Notes: generated by a model from the sequence alone, not told the origin. A DNA stretch of 38,653 nucleotides from Actinomycetota bacterium (GCA_018268515.1 JAFDWK010000067.1:6306-44958), one strand, 5' to 3'; numbered from the stretch's first letter, positions 1 through 10,142 are shown. Made by a program: numbers and translations.

Positions 1-566
1 GTGGCGTCCATGAGGTGGGTGCGGCCCGACTTGACCGCATCCTTCCACAGCTCCGCCTTCGCCTCGAGCGCGACGGCGAGGTGGTCGAGCGAGGGGATGA
101 GCGTGTCGATGAGCGCCTGCGTGACGGCGATGTGCACCGAGGTCGGGAACACGTCGTTGGACGACTGCGAGGCGTTCACGTGGTCGTTCGGGTGCACGGT
201 CGCGCCCAGGATCCGGGTCGCGAGGGTGGCGAGCACCTCGTTCATGTTCATGTTCGAGCTGGTGCCGGATCCGGTCTGGTACGTGTCGACCGGGAACTCG
301 CCGTCATGCTCGCCCGCGGCGACCTCATCCGCCGCCTGGGCGATCGCGTCGGCGATGGCGCCGTCGAGGGTGCCGAGCTCCTTGTTGGCCAGCGCTGCGG
401 CCTTCTTGATCCGGGCGAGCGCGGCGATCTGCGTCGACTCCAGGCCCTTGCCCGAGATGGGGAAGTTCTCCACGGCACGCTGCGTCTGCGCACCGTACAG
501 GGCGTTCACGGGCACGCGCACCTCGCCCATGGTGTCGTGTTCGATGCGGTACTCGATATCAGCCAC
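1..566 (-). CDS. fumC: Fumarate hydratase class II, N-terminal part (cut by window edge)
   Basis: Class II (iron-independent, homotetrameric) fumarase, which interconverts fumarate and malate in the TCA cycle in the cytosol. About 188 residues are visible. Family motifs are SGTSSNMN at residues 100-107, HPNDHVN at 125-131, SSNDVFPT at 135-142 and GRTHLMDA at 181-188, the last carrying the active-site His region. The rest of the protein, including the GSSxMPxKxN signature, lies beyond position 1. The start is a GTG preceded by GGAGGAA, giving [16 protein letters not shown], the usual N-terminus. It lies 39 bases after the carbonic anhydrase gene on the same strand, so it may be the last gene read from the xseA promoter. 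Confidence 0.96.
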   Translation of the reverse strand, partial: MADIEYRIEHDTMGEVRVPVNALYGAQTQRAVENFPISGKGLESTQIAALARIKKAAALANKELGTLDGAIADAIAQAADEVAAGEHDGEFPVDTYQTGSGTSSNMNMNEVLATLATRILGATVHPNDHVNASQSSNDVFPTSVHIAVTQALIDTLIPSLDHLAVALEAKAELWKDAVKSGRTHLMDA

Positions 567-605
567 TGCTGTTCCTCCAGATGTGACGGGTGATGAGGGG
601 GATGT

Positions 606-1265
606 TCAGGCGCGGGCGTCGCTGAGGCCCACGGTGACGACGGGCACGGCCGTGCCCTCGTTCAGGCGGTAGTTGGCGCCCACGATGCCGAGCTTGCCCT
701 CCGCGACGGCCTCCGCGATCAGCTCCGAGGACTGCAGCAGGTCGTGCACGGTGTTGCGCAGATGCTCCCGGCCGACGAGTTCGGCGTCGATATCGGCGGT
801 GGTGGATCCGCCTTGCTCGGCGAGCACCTTGCGGGCGGCCGGCACGATCGGGGCGATGAGCTTCCAGATGTGCGGGGGGAGGGGGGTCGCGTCGATCGCG
901 GTGCCGTCGATCGCCGCACGCACGGCGCCGCAGCTGTCGTGGGCGAGCACCACGATGAGCGGGACGCCGAGGATCGCCACCGCGTACTCGAGGCTCGCGA
1001 CGATCGACTCGCCGATGACCTGCCCGGCGTTGCGCACCACGAACAGGTCGCCGAGCCCCTTGTCGAAGATGATCTCCGCAGCGAGGCGCGAGTCGGAGCA
1101 GCCGAACAGCGTCGCGAGCGGGGCCTGCCCGTCGACGAGCTGGTGCCGCTTGTCCACGTCCTGGTTGGGGTGCTCGGGCTCGCCGGCGACGAAGCGCCGA
1201 TTCCCCTCGCTCATGAGGCTCCAGGCCTCGTCGGGGGTCAATCGGGTGGTGTCGGAGGAGGTCAT
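606..1265 (-). CDS. Beta-class carbonic anhydrase
   Basis: Zinc enzyme that interconverts CO2 and bicarbonate; cytosolic; 219 residues, normal for the beta class. The zinc site is clear: C56 in GCSDSR, H109 and C112 in AHDSCG, with the D58/R60 catalytic dyad. The ATG start overlaps the stop of the upstream DUF4245 gene as ATGA, so translation is probably coupled. Such enzymes supply bicarbonate to carboxylases and help pH balance; the context (fumarase downstream) is compatible with central metabolism but does not define a more specific role. I see no signal peptide. Confidence 0.95.
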   Translation of the reverse strand: MTSSDTTRLTPDEAWSLMSEGNRRFVAGEPEHPNQDVDKRHQLVDGQAPLATLFGCSDSRLAAEIIFDKGLGDLFVVRNAGQVIGESIVASLEYAVAILGVPLIVVLAHDSCGAVRAAIDGTAIDATPLPPHIWKLIAPIVPAARKVLAEQGGSTTADIDAELVGREHLRNTVHDLLQSSELIAEAVAEGKLGIVGANYRLNEGTAVPVVTVGLSDARA

Positions 1266-1915
1266 CGTGCGCTTTCGAGTTGATCGATCTGCGGGCTGAT
1301 CTTCGCGACGAGCTCTGCCGTTCCCGCCTTGCCGAGGGCGCCGTAGACGAGGACGTAGTCCTTGCCGACCTGGGTGCCGAGGGCGTAGTCGATGTTCGCG
1401 GATCTGTCCGGATTCGAGATCACGTACTCGTCCCAGGTGCGCCCGCCGATGGTCACGGTGCCCTTGGACGCGGTGCCGCGCAGGGGCGTGGCCGCCCAGG
1501 TGGAGTCGGTGTCGAACGCCTGCGCGATGTGCGCGTAGCCGCGGGCGTCGTCGGCCTGCGGCGCCACGGTGATGTCCCACACGATCGGCTTGCCGTCGAT
1601 CAGCACGGCCTTGTTGACCCGCCAGTTGTTCGGCGGCGTCGGCAGCAGCACAGGGCGGTTCAGGGTGCTCTGCGCGTTCTTGGCCACGGCAGGCAGATCC
1701 ACGGTGCTGGACCCGGTGTAGTCGCCGCGCGGCACGATCAGCACGATCAGCAGCACGACCCCGACGGTCGCGATGAGGGCGGCGATGAGGCCGCGGAACG
1801 TCTGGCCGGACCGGTAGGCGGCGGACGAGGCGGCCTTGCGATCGGCGGTCTCCTGCGCCGTCTCGGGCCGGCCGAGCTCGGCGACGACGGGCGGTCGCTT
1901 CGGAGCGCGGCTCAT
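1262..1915 (-). CDS. DUF4245 family membrane-anchored protein
   Basis: 217-residue protein of the actinobacterial DUF4245 family, function unknown. An N-terminal cytosolic tail of about 40 residues (rich in Arg, Ala, Pro) is followed by one membrane span at about 41-62 ([20 protein letters not shown]) and an extracytoplasmic domain of about 150 residues with the family pattern around [11 protein letters not shown] and [10 protein letters not shown]. In actinobacteria this family is commonly found beside xseA/xseB or glpX, and here it sits directly after xseB, overlapping it by ATGA. The stop also overlaps the carbonic anhydrase start by four bases. Family assignment is from recall of the pattern; no biochemical role can be stated. 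Confidence 0.85.
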   Translation of the reverse strand: MSRAPKRPPVVAELGRPETAQETADRKAASSAAYRSGQTFRGLIAALIATVGVVLLIVLIVPRGDYTGSSTVDLPAVAKNAQSTLNRPVLLPTPPNNWRVNKAVLIDGKPIVWDITVAPQADDARGYAHIAQAFDTDSTWAATPLRGTASKGTVTIGGRTWDEYVISNPDRSANIDYALGTQVGKDYVLVYGALGKAGTAELVAKISPQIDQLESAR

Positions 1916-2172
1916 CGGGCGTCCCCTTCCGCGGGGCGGGCGGCGTCCAGGCGGCGCTTGGCACCGAGGAGCCACTCCTCGCACCGGGCGGCGAGCGCCT
2001 CGCCGCGCTCCCACAGGGTGAGCGACTGCTCGAGCGTGGGCGCACCCTGCTCGAGCTCGGCGACGACGCGGACCAGTTCGTCCCTGGCCTGCTCGAAGCT
2101 GAGCGAGGCGGGATCGGCGACGGTCGGCGCAGAAGTCCCTGCGGAGGCGGACGGCTCGTTCGACACAGTCAC
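1912..2172 (-). CDS. xseB: Exodeoxyribonuclease VII small subunit
   Basis: 86-residue small subunit of exonuclease VII, which with XseA degrades single-stranded DNA to short oligonucleotides in repair. The core [20 protein letters not shown] followed by a helix containing [15 protein letters not shown] and [13 protein letters not shown] is the usual two-helix fold. A flexible Ser/Ala-rich tail of about 20 residues precedes it. The GTG start lies 9 bases after the xseA stop, and the gene overlaps DUF4245 by ATGA, so xseA-xseB-DUF4245-carbonic anhydrase looks like one transcript. Confidence 0.95.
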   Translation of the reverse strand: MTVSNEPSASAGTSAPTVADPASLSFEQARDELVRVVAELEQGAPTLEQSLTLWERGEALAARCEEWLLGAKRRLDAARPAEGDAR

Positions 2173-2181
2173 GCCTCCATC

Positions 2182-3513
2182 CTACCGGCGCGCATCGGGA
2201 GCCGCGGCCGGGGCGGTGGGTCCGGATGCCTGTGCGTCGGCGTCGTCCGACTCGGCGACCTCGCCCTCCGAGACGGCCCGCAGCGAGCCGCGGTCGACGG
2301 TCAGGGTGAGCGCGGTGCCGGCGGGGGCGTCGGCGGCATCGCGCACGATCAGGCCGTCATCGCGGTGCGCGATCGCGTACCCGCGGGCCAGCGTCGCCGC
2401 CGGCGACAATGCGCGCAGCGAGGCGCGCAGCTCGGCGGTGCGCCGGCCCGCGGCGTCGACCGCACGACCCAGGGCGTCCCGGGAGCGTGCGGCGAGCAGC
2501 CACACCTCCTGGGCGCGGCGCTCGACGAGCGGATCCGGATCCCGCAGCACGGGGCGCGAGCGCAGCTGTTCGAGCTGGGCGATGTCGTGCACGATGCGCT
2601 GCGACACCCGGGTGGTCGCGCGGGCCCGCAGCTGGGCGACGAGGGCGCGCTGCTCGCCGACGTCGGGCACCACGCGCTTGGCGGCGTCGGTCGGGGTCGA
2701 CGCGCGCAGGTCCGACACATCGTCCAGCAGCGGGTGGTCGTTCTCGTGGCCGATCGCGCTGACCACCGGGGTGGCCGCCGCGGCGACCGCACGCACCAGG
2801 CGCTCGTCGCTGAAGCCGAGGAGGGTCTGCGGATCGCCACCGCCGCGCGCGATCACGATGACGTCGACCTCGGGGTCCGCGTCGAGGGTCTTCAGCGCGG
2901 CGAGCGTCTCCGGAACGCACCGGTCGCCCTGCACCGCGGCATGCACGGTGCGGAAGCGCACCTGCGGCCAGCGCAGCTCGGCGTTGCGGTGCACGTCCTT
3001 CTCGGCGTCGGAGTTCTCGCCCGTGATGAGGCCGATCACGTGCGGCAGGAAGGGGAGCGGCCTCTTGCGGGAAGGGTCGAAGAGGCCCTCCTGACGCAGC
3101 TGCGCGCGGAGCCGCTCGAGACGTTCGAGCTGGTCGCCGAGGCCGACGTGCTTCATCGCGGAGACCGTGAAGCTGAAATCGCCGGCCTTCACGAAGTAGT
3201 CGGCCTTGACGGCGGCGACGACGTGATCGCCGACGGCGAGGTCGGCCGGGATCCGCGCCCGCACGCTCGACCACACCCGGATCGAGATCTGGGCGTCGGA
3301 GCGGGTGTCCTTGAGACGCGCGAACACGTTGCCGGCGCGCACGTTCCAGCTGGTGATCTCGCCCTCGACCCAGACGGTGCCCCACTGCGCGACGAAATCG
3401 CGGATCGTGGCGTTCAGCCGCGCGATCGAAGTGGGGGCGTCCGCCGAGGAATCGCGCGGGGAGACGGCATCGGCCGGAGGGGTCCCGCCGGGGGCGGCTT
3501 CGAAGACGGTCAT
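2182..3513 (-). CDS. xseA: Exodeoxyribonuclease VII large subunit
   Basis: 443-residue catalytic subunit of exonuclease VII. An OB-fold DNA-binding domain spans about 30-125 ([15 protein letters not shown]), followed by the catalytic domain with [17 protein letters not shown] at about 218-234 and [20 protein letters not shown] at 252-271, then a long Arg/Ala-rich helical region for XseB binding and a conserved LARGYAI near the C-terminus. The last ~30 residues are a variable Ala/Asp-rich tail. The ATG at 3513 was chosen because a -10-like TATCGT lies just upstream. It diverges from ispH across 74 bases. Confidence 0.96.
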   Translation of the reverse strand: MTVFEAAPGGTPPADAVSPRDSSADAPTSIARLNATIRDFVAQWGTVWVEGEITSWNVRAGNVFARLKDTRSDAQISIRVWSSVRARIPADLAVGDHVVAAVKADYFVKAGDFSFTVSAMKHVGLGDQLERLERLRAQLRQEGLFDPSRKRPLPFLPHVIGLITGENSDAEKDVHRNAELRWPQVRFRTVHAAVQGDRCVPETLAALKTLDADPEVDVIVIARGGGDPQTLLGFSDERLVRAVAAAATPVVSAIGHENDHPLLDDVSDLRASTPTDAAKRVVPDVGEQRALVAQLRARATTRVSQRIVHDIAQLEQLRSRPVLRDPDPLVERRAQEVWLLAARSRDALGRAVDAAGRRTAELRASLRALSPAATLARGYAIAHRDDGLIVRDAADAPAGTALTLTVDRGSLRAVSEGEVAESDDADAQASGPTAPAAAPDARR

Positions 3514-3522
3514 CGCGTCCCC

Positions 3523-3528
3523 ACGATA
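3523..3528 (-). promoter_or_regulatory. -10 element of xseA (TATCGT)
   Basis: On the minus strand TATCGT lies 9 bases before the xseA ATG. A start site about 7 bases downstream would leave at most a 2-base leader. No convincing -35 element is seen. Inferred from spacing only. Confidence 0.4.
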
Positions 3529-3574
3529 GCAACGGGCGCCGACGCGGACCCGGCCCCCGCTCAGGCGCCGCCGG

Positions 3575-3580
3575 TAGAAT
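3575..3580 (+). promoter_or_regulatory. -10 element of ispH (TAGAAT), leaderless start
   Basis: TAGAAT ends 7 bases before the ispH GTG and there is no Shine-Dalgarno sequence between. This is the arrangement expected when transcription begins at the start codon itself. Inferred, not measured. Confidence 0.6.
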
Positions 3581-3587
3581 CGGGGGC

Positions 3588-4658
3588 GTGAGTTCACCCG
3601 TCGCGCTGCCCGTGCCGCAGATCCCTCGCCGCCGCCCCTCGGCCGTGCGCGAGCCGCTCCAGGACCGTCCCGTCGACGGGCGCAAGCGTGTGCTGCTCGC
3701 CGCCCCGCGCGGCTACTGCGCCGGCGTCGATCGCGCCGTGGTCGCGGTGGAGAAGGCCCTGCAGCGCTACGGCGCACCCGTGTACGTGCGCAAGCAGATC
3801 GTGCACAACATCCACGTGGTCACCGAGCTCGAGGCGCAGGGCGCGATCTTCGTCGACGAGGTGGACGAGATCCCCGAGGGCTCGCACGTCGTCTTCAGCG
3901 CGCACGGCGTCTCGCCGATGGTCGTCTCGGCGGCCGAGGACCGCCACCTGCACGCGATCGACGCGACCTGCCCGCTGGTGACCAAGGTGCACCGCGAGGC
4001 CGTGCGCTTCGCCCGCGACGACTTCGAGATCCTGCTCATCGGCCACGACGGCCACGAGGAGGTCGAGGGCACCGCCGGCGAGGCGCCCGACCACGTCACC
4101 GTGGTGAACTCTCCCGCCGAGGCCGACACCGTCGAGGTGCGCGACCCGTCCAAGGTGGTCTGGCTCTCGCAGACGACGCTGAGCGTCGACGAGACGATGG
4201 AGACCGTGAACCGGCTGCGCACGCGTTTCCCGGAGCTGCAGGATCCGCCGTCCGACGACATCTGCTACGCCACCCAGAACCGCCAGGTCGCGATCAAGAA
4301 GGTCGCGGCCGACGCGGATCTGGTGATCGTGGTCGGATCCGCCAACTCCTCCAACAGCGTGCGCCTGGTCGAGGTCGCGCGCGAGTACGGCGCGAAGGCC
4401 GCGTACCGCGTGGACTACGCCGACGAGGTGCAGCAGGAGTGGCTGGACGGCGTGGCGACGGTCGGCGTGACCAGCGGCGCCTCGGTGCCCGAGGTGCTCG
4501 TGCAGGAGGTGCTGCAGGTGCTCGCCGAGGCGGGCTACGGCGACGTCGAGGAGGTGCGCACCGCGGAGGAGGACCTGATGTTCTCCCTGCCGAAGGAGCT
4601 GCGCCAGGACATCACCGGCCAGCGCGACGAGCGGGCGCTGGGCGGGCGCAGCCGATGA
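3588..4658 (+). CDS. ispH: 4-hydroxy-3-methylbut-2-enyl diphosphate reductase
   Basis: Last enzyme of the MEP isoprenoid pathway; reduces HMBPP to IPP and DMAPP with a [4Fe-4S] cluster. 356 residues. The three cluster cysteines are visible: C44 ([10 protein letters not shown]), C128 (DATCPLV) and C226 (DDICYAT). Other family motifs are [38 protein letters not shown] and GSANSSNS. About 30 N-terminal residues precede the fold and look disordered; the GTG was chosen because the -10 element ends 7 bases upstream. The stop overlaps the next gene by ATGA. Confidence 0.97.
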   Translation: MSSPVALPVPQIPRRRPSAVREPLQDRPVDGRKRVLLAAPRGYCAGVDRAVVAVEKALQRYGAPVYVRKQIVHNIHVVTELEAQGAIFVDEVDEIPEGSHVVFSAHGVSPMVVSAAEDRHLHAIDATCPLVTKVHREAVRFARDDFEILLIGHDGHEEVEGTAGEAPDHVTVVNSPAEADTVEVRDPSKVVWLSQTTLSVDETMETVNRLRTRFPELQDPPSDDICYATQNRQVAIKKVAADADLVIVVGSANSSNSVRLVEVAREYGAKAAYRVDYADEVQQEWLDGVATVGVTSGASVPEVLVQEVLQVLAEAGYGDVEEVRTAEEDLMFSLPKELRQDITGQRDERALGGRSR

Positions 4659-5224
4659 CCGATTCGGGTTCCGCGGAGCAGCCGCACCGGCCGGCCTTCG
4701 GCGAGTACGCGACACCCGAGGAGCAGAGCCGGCGCGCCGGGCGTCCGATCACCCCGCCGGTCGTGCACCCCGCGCCCGCGCCGCCCGCCGCACGCGCGCC
4801 GGGCGCCGCGGATGTGGCACCCGACGCGGACGCCGCGGAGAAGCGTCCGGCGCACCCGGTGGATCGGATGGCAGCGATCGCCCTGCTCGCCTACGGGCTA
4901 TGGAATGTGATCACGTCGCTGTTCACGTTCCTCAATCCCTCCTCGCTCATGGCGACGATGCTGCAGGCGGCCGGGATCTCCGGCACGTTCTCGAACTACG
5001 GGCAGGCCAGGGCCTGGGGGATCGTCGCCTGCGTGGTGCTGATCGCGGGATGGATCCTGACGGCCGCCTGGACCGTGCTGCGGTTGCGGCGCGGCAGGCT
5101 CACCTGGTGGGTGCCGGTGCTCGGAGGCGCCGTGTTCGTCACCCTGGCGACGGTCTGCATGCTGGTGCCGTTCTTCTCGGATCCGGCCGTCGTGTCCTAC
5201 CTGAACGGGCAGCTGTCGAAGTAG
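4655..5224 (+). CDS. Three-span membrane protein (DUF6264-like)
   Basis: 189-residue protein of unknown function. The first ~65 residues are cytosolic-looking, rich in Pro and Ala ([11 protein letters not shown]). Three hydrophobic segments follow at about 72-93, 121-141 and 151-173, with a short basic loop [10 protein letters not shown] between the second and third. The conserved-looking [13 protein letters not shown] precedes the second span. It overlaps ispH by ATGA and is surely cotranscribed. I recall similar proteins next to ispH in Microbacteriaceae under the name DUF6264; that name is from memory. Confidence 0.75.
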   Translation: MTDSGSAEQPHRPAFGEYATPEEQSRRAGRPITPPVVHPAPAPPAARAPGAADVAPDADAAEKRPAHPVDRMAAIALLAYGLWNVITSLFTFLNPSSLMATMLQAAGISGTFSNYGQARAWGIVACVVLIAGWILTAAWTVLRLRRGRLTWWVPVLGGAVFVTLATVCMLVPFFSDPAVVSYLNGQLSK

Positions 5225-5310
5225 CGCCGGATCGCTGATCCCGCGGCGGGCATGGGGATCTGGTGGGTCGCGGGCGCCACGGGTAGAAGATCGGTGGCTG
5301 ATGCCGCAGA

Positions 5311-5354
5311 CGACGGGAGCGCCGCGGGGACGGATCCCCGCGGCGCTCCCGTCG
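5311..5354. terminator. Perfect 20-bp hairpin between convergent genes
   Basis: Arms at 5311-5330 and 5335-5354 are exact inverted copies, with a 4-base loop CGGA. It lies 86 bases after the ispH-operon membrane protein and 22 bases after the end of convergent fbaA, so it can serve as a two-way terminator. There is no U-tract, which is common in high-GC actinobacteria. Confidence 0.85.
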
Positions 5355-5376
5355 GCCGGTGCGACCGTGTCGGCGG

Positions 5377-6405
<1,029 letters not shown>

Positions 6406-6440
6406 GGCTTCTCCTGTGCTGGATGACGGGGGTCGGTGCC

Positions 6441-6446
6441 ACTCTA
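6441..6446 (-). promoter_or_regulatory. -10 element of fbaA (TAGAGT)
   Basis: TAGAGT on the minus strand would start transcription near 6434, giving a leader of about 30 bases that contains AGGAGAAG before the fbaA ATG. No clear -35 box. Confidence 0.4.
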
Positions 6447-6576
6447 GCGCCGCAGGATCTGCGATTCGGAGCGCGTGACGGCGGGCCCGGGAAGGCGGAT
6501 CTTCTGCCTGGTAAAGAAGCTCGGATCTTTCGGTTTCCTGAGGCAGAAATCTGCGGATCCGTAACCCTGTCGCCCC

Positions 6577-6582
6577 TACGCT
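6577..6582 (+). promoter_or_regulatory. -10 element of glpX (TACGCT), leaderless start
   Basis: TACGCT ends 6 bases before the glpX ATG and no ribosome binding site intervenes; transcription probably starts at the ATG. Confidence 0.6.
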
Positions 6583-6588
6583 GGGGGC

Positions 6589-7581
6589 ATGGTGAGCCTC
6601 ACTGCCGATCTCAGCCCCCTCAGCCCCGACCGCAACCTCGCACTGGAACTCGTCCGTGCGACGGAGGCCGCGGCGATCCGTGCCGTCCCGTTCATCGGAC
6701 GCGGTGCGAAGGAGGCGGCCGACGGCGCCGCCGTCGATGCGATGCGCGCCTTCCTCGGCACGGTCGACTTCGACGGACGGGTCGTGATCGGCGAGGGCGA
6801 GAAGGACAACGCCCCCATGCTCTTCAACGGGGAGCACGTCGGCAGCGGATCCGGGACCGGCCCGCAGTGCGACATCGCCGTCGACCCGATCGACGGCACC
6901 TCGCTCACGGCCGCGGGCCGGCAGAACGCCCTTTCGGTCATCGCGGTCTCCGACCGTGGCACGATGCTCGACGCGTCGAGCGTGTTCTACATGGACAAGC
7001 TCGTCACCGGTCCCGCCGGCGTCGGGGTCGTCGACATCCGTCTCCCCGTCGCCGAGAACATCAAGCGCCTCGCCGGCGCCCTCGGCAAGCCCGTCGAGGA
7101 GCTCGTGGTCTCGGTGCTGAACCGTCCTCGCCACGACCAGCTCATCCAGGAGATCCGCGACGCCGGCGCCGGCACCCGCCTGATGAGCGACGGCGACGTC
7201 GCCGGCGGCATCAACGCCGCCCGACACGGCGCCCGCACCGACATGTGCATCGGCGTCGGCGGCAGCCCGGAGGGCATCGTCACAGCATGCGCGATCAAGG
7301 CGCTCGGCGGGCACATCCAGGGTCGGCTGTGGCCGCGCGACGACGACGAGCGCCAGCGCGGCATCGACGCCGGGCTCGACATGGACAAGGTCTATGAGGC
7401 CGATGACCTGGTCAGCGGCAATAACACGATCTTCGTCGCCACGGGTGTCACCGACGGCCAGCTCGTCGCCGGCGTGCGCCGAGAGGGCGACTACCTCTAC
7501 ACCGAGAGCGTGGTGCTGCGCAGCGCCTCCGGGACGCTCCGCCGGGTCGCCTCGGAGCACCTCGTCTCGAAGTGGCTCTGA
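6589..7581 (+). CDS. glpX: Class II fructose-1,6-bisphosphatase
   Basis: 330-residue GlpX-type phosphatase, the main gluconeogenic FBPase in actinobacteria; hydrolyses fructose 1,6-bisphosphate to fructose 6-phosphate. Metal and substrate motifs are IGEGEKDNAPML at 67-78 and DIAVDPIDGTSL at 95-106, followed by the family stretches RLMSDGDVAGGI, CIGVGGSPEGI and NNTIFVATGVTDGQL. The ATG fits a leaderless transcript; a GTG lies one codon later. It diverges from fbaA over 183 bases, so the two enzymes could share control. Confidence 0.97.
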   Translation: MVSLTADLSPLSPDRNLALELVRATEAAAIRAVPFIGRGAKEAADGAAVDAMRAFLGTVDFDGRVVIGEGEKDNAPMLFNGEHVGSGSGTGPQCDIAVDPIDGTSLTAAGRQNALSVIAVSDRGTMLDASSVFYMDKLVTGPAGVGVVDIRLPVAENIKRLAGALGKPVEELVVSVLNRPRHDQLIQEIRDAGAGTRLMSDGDVAGGINAARHGARTDMCIGVGGSPEGIVTACAIKALGGHIQGRLWPRDDDERQRGIDAGLDMDKVYEADDLVSGNNTIFVATGVTDGQLVAGVRREGDYLYTESVVLRSASGTLRRVASEHLVSKWL

Positions 7582-7800
7582 GCGCGGCGCTCTGAGGGCG
7601 GCGCTCGAGGGAGCAACGGCGCACGCAGTGCGGACGTGCTGACCCGGGGGTGCCGCGGGGTCTCTTGAGGAGGCCCGGGAGTAACGACCTGATCGCATTC
7701 CGCGTCTTCTCGGTGTCACCTGGCACAATGGAAGAGGCGCCGATCGGCGTGCACGGCGCATTCAGCGCGGTTCGGAATGCGGAGCAGGGGAGCGTGGGCG

Positions 7801-8013
7801 ATGGCTGCGGAGAACATCTACCGCCAGGAGACGGTCACCGACACCGGGTCGGTGAAGGTCGTCGAGATGGACGCCGCCCGCCGCACCGACGTGCTGTTCC
7901 GAGTACGCCGCGAAGAGGGCCACGAGATCAGCGCGTGGTGGATGATCGGCGGCTTCGTGCTCTTCTCCGCGACCGTGGTCGCCCTCCTCAGCGGGGTTCC
8001 CGGGAGCGCGTGA
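7801..8013 (+). CDS. Small single-span membrane protein
   Basis: 70 residues; function unknown. A polar, charged N-terminal half with DAARRTDVLFRVRREEGHE is followed by one hydrophobic span at about 46-65 (WWMIGGFVLFSATVVALLSG). The ATG at 7801 was preferred because GGAGCAGGGGAGCG lies upstream. A weak CACAAT at 7724-7729 could be its -10. The 3' end overlaps the convergent rmuC by 26 bases. The charged N-terminus and C-terminal anchor make it look like a membrane-associated accessory protein, but no family was recognised. Confidence 0.6.
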   Translation: MAAENIYRQETVTDTGSVKVVEMDAARRTDVLFRVRREEGHEISAWWMIGGFVLFSATVVALLSGVPGSA

Positions 8014-9364
8014 CCCCCTCCCGCCCGGTCCGATCGTTCTGCCCGGTCCGATCGTTCTGCATGGCCTGACCCTGCGCCGCCGGCCGAGCGTCCGGCGCGA
8101 CGCGGTCGACGTCCTGCTCGATGTGGACGTCATCGCGATCGCCCAGGCGCGAGCGCAGGGCGCCGAGATCGGCGCGCAGGATCTCCGCGTGGTCCTCGGT
8201 CGCGGGTGAGGTCAGCTCGTCGGCCGTGAACCGCCGCGTCGCGCTGGTCAGCGTCGAGGGGGTGCTGAGCGCGTCCGCGTCCACGCCGGGGAAGCGGCGG
8301 GCCGTCACGAGAACCCGGCTCTCCAGGGAGCCGGCGAAGCGGTTGTAGCTGTCGACGGTGCGCTCGAGTGCGCGGCGCAGGTCGTCGGCGTGGCCGGCGA
8401 GCACACCGAGCCGGTCGTACAGCTGGGTGCCGAGGTCGAGCAGCACCGCGGCCTCGGCCGACAGCTCCTGCTGCTTCCACGTGTAGGCGACGGTCTTCAG
8501 CACGGCCCAGAGGTTCACCGGGGTGGCCAGCGCGACGCGTTTGGTGAAGGCGTAGTCGAGCAGGGCCGGATCCTCGTCGAGCGCCGCCGCGAGCAGCGAT
8601 TCGCTGGGCAGGAAGCAGATCACGAACTCGGGGCTCACGTCGAGCCCCGCCCAGTAGGCCTTCTTCGCAAGCGCGTCGACATGCGCGCGCACGGCCTTGA
8701 CATGCTGCTGCATCAGGGGGCGCCGCTGCGGATCGTCGGTTCCGAGCACGCCTGCGGCCAGGAAGGCGTCGAGCGGGGCCTTCGCATCCACCGCGATCGA
8801 CGCCCCGCCGGCGAGGCGGATCACCATGTCGGGGCGGCCATGGCCCGCGTCGGAGTGGATCGTGGTCTGCAGGTCGAAGTCGACGTGCCGGGTGAGGCCC
8901 GCGGCCTCCACCACCCGGCGCAGCTGGGTCTCGCCCCACACGCCGCGCGCCGAGGTCGAGCGCAGCGCGCCGGCCAGCGACTCGGTCGTGGAGCGCAGCG
9001 CCTCGCCGTTCTCCTCGGTGCGCCGCAGCTGCTCGCTGAGCTGGCCGAACTGCGCCTGCCGCTCGCGTTCCAGCACGGTCACGGTCTGCTGCATGCGGTG
9101 CAGGCTCTCGCGAACCGGCGCGAGCGCCGTGAGGACGGCGTTCTCCTGCCGGACCCGCTCGGCCGCGTCGTGCTGCTCGCGTCGCGCGTGCTCGACCGCG
9201 TCCCGGTAGAGGTCGTGCTGCCGGTCTCTGTCCTCGCGCACGACGGCGAGCTCGGCGTCGGCGCGGGCGAGGTCGGCGGCGCCGCGGCTGCGACCGAGGA
9301 ACCAGCCCAGGGTCAGTCCCGCAACGGCGGTGAGTGCGGCGATGAGCAGTGCGAGCGCGTCCAT
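7988..9364 (-). CDS. rmuC: DNA recombination protein RmuC
   Basis: 458-residue RmuC-family protein, thought to limit DNA inversions and rearrangements; the fold is nuclease-like. An N-terminal membrane span (residues 3-22, ALALLIAALTAVAGLTLGWF) is followed by a long coiled coil rich in Arg/Glu to about residue 150, then the RmuC domain with GVWGETQLRRVVEAAG, GRPDMVIRLAGG, IAVDAKAPLDAFL, KKAYW and PEFVICFLPSESLLAAAL. The ATG at 9364 begins the membrane anchor directly; an earlier start at 9421 would add 19 atypical residues. The C-terminus reads through an 18-bp tandem repeat (QNDRTGQNDRTG) and overlaps the convergent gene, so the tail may be recent. Confidence 0.94.
   Translation of the reverse strand: MDALALLIAALTAVAGLTLGWFLGRSRGAADLARADAELAVVREDRDRQHDLYRDAVEHARREQHDAAERVRQENAVLTALAPVRESLHRMQQTVTVLERERQAQFGQLSEQLRRTEENGEALRSTTESLAGALRSTSARGVWGETQLRRVVEAAGLTRHVDFDLQTTIHSDAGHGRPDMVIRLAGGASIAVDAKAPLDAFLAAGVLGTDDPQRRPLMQQHVKAVRAHVDALAKKAYWAGLDVSPEFVICFLPSESLLAAALDEDPALLDYAFTKRVALATPVNLWAVLKTVAYTWKQQELSAEAAVLLDLGTQLYDRLGVLAGHADDLRRALERTVDSYNRFAGSLESRVLVTARRFPGVDADALSTPSTLTSATRRFTADELTSPATEDHAEILRADLGALRSRLGDRDDVHIEQDVDRVAPDARPAAQGQAMQNDRTGQNDRTGREGVTRSREPR
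8023..8058. repeat. 18-bp tandem repeat in the rmuC 3' end
   Basis: GCCCGGTCCGATCGTTCT occurs twice in direct succession (8023-8040 and 8041-8058). Being 18 bases it keeps frame and encodes two copies of QNDRTG in the RmuC tail. Confidence 0.9.
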
Positions 9365-9460
9365 GCGTCCATCATGGGCGTGGCCACCGACATCGCCGGC
9401 GAGCGCCACCGTGGCCCGCATGAGTCTCCGTCGGCGCCGGAAGGCTCGGACCCGAGGGCG

Positions 9461-10063
9461 TCAGGCGGCGGCGCGCACCTTCGCGGGTGCGGCGGGGGCG
9501 AGCGGGTCGCCGAGGCGCACCCCGACCGCGTCCGCGAGCTGCTGCACCGTGTCCGATGCCGTGCGCCGGGCCGCGTCGATCACGATCTGCGCGCAGGCCC
9601 GTGCATCGGCGAGGGCGTCATGGTGCGGGAATGCGCCGAAGCCGGCGGCCGCTGCGGCGACCGGGAGCTTGTAGGAGTCCAGGTCGTACACCTTGCGCGC
9701 GACGCTCAGGCTGCAGAGCGACTCGTACGGAGGGCACTCGTCTCCCGTGGCCTCGCAGGCGCGGCGGATCACGTTCAGGTCGAAGCCGGCATTGTGCGCG
9801 ACGAGCACGTCGGCGCCGGCGAACGCGCAGAGGCGGTCGAGCTGCTCGCTCCAGCCGTCGGCGCCTTCGACCTCGTGCGGCTGGATCCCGTGGATCCGCA
9901 CGTTCCACTCCTGGAAGGTGTCGTGACCCGCCGGCGGGCGGATCAGCCAGCCCGTCTGCGCGACGACGACGCCGTCACGGACACGGACCAGGCCCACGGC
10001 GCACGCGGAGGCAGGGGAGGAGTTCGCCGTCTCGAAGTCGATCGCGGTGAAGTCCAGGGGCAC
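9461..10063 (-). CDS. DnaQ-like 3'-5' exonuclease (DEDDh)
   Basis: 200-residue exonuclease of the DnaQ/epsilon superfamily. All three motifs are present: ExoI AIDFETA with D9 and E11, ExoII HNAGFDLNVI with D95, and ExoIII HDALADA with H148 and D153, so it should be an active DEDDh nuclease. No polymerase, BRCT or helicase domain is attached; it is a stand-alone exonuclease with a role in trimming DNA or RNA ends that cannot be narrowed further. The GTG at 10063 was chosen because GGAGGG precedes it and the upstream in-frame sequence is not conserved-looking. It lies upstream of rmuC on the same strand with a 96-base gap. Confidence 0.9.
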   Translation of the reverse strand: MPLDFTAIDFETANSSPASACAVGLVRVRDGVVVAQTGWLIRPPAGHDTFQEWNVRIHGIQPHEVEGADGWSEQLDRLCAFAGADVLVAHNAGFDLNVIRRACEATGDECPPYESLCSLSVARKVYDLDSYKLPVAAAAAGFGAFPHHDALADARACAQIVIDAARRTASDTVQQLADAVGVRLGDPLAPAAPAKVRAAA

Positions 10064-10130
10064 GCATCCACCCTCCGTCGCGAACGGGCCGGGGCGGTTC
10101 AGGCGCGCCGAAGCCGCGCGGATCGGGGCG

Positions 10131-10136
10131 TAGGGT
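10131..10136 (+). promoter_or_regulatory. -10 element of the methyltransferase (TAGGGT), leaderless start
   Basis: TAGGGT ends 6 bases before the ATG at 10143; no ribosome binding site between. Confidence 0.55.
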
Positions 10137-10142
10137 CGGGCC

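Noticed and set aside
1280-3094. Long plus-strand frame across carbonic anhydrase, DUF4245, xseB and xseA
   Set aside because: Four recognisable genes lie on the opposite strand here; the plus frame has an Arg/Ser/Ala-rich composition with no domain.
9365-9421. Earlier start for rmuC at 9421
   Set aside because: The 19 added residues would put a polar segment before the membrane anchor; the ATG at 9364 begins the anchor as in relatives.
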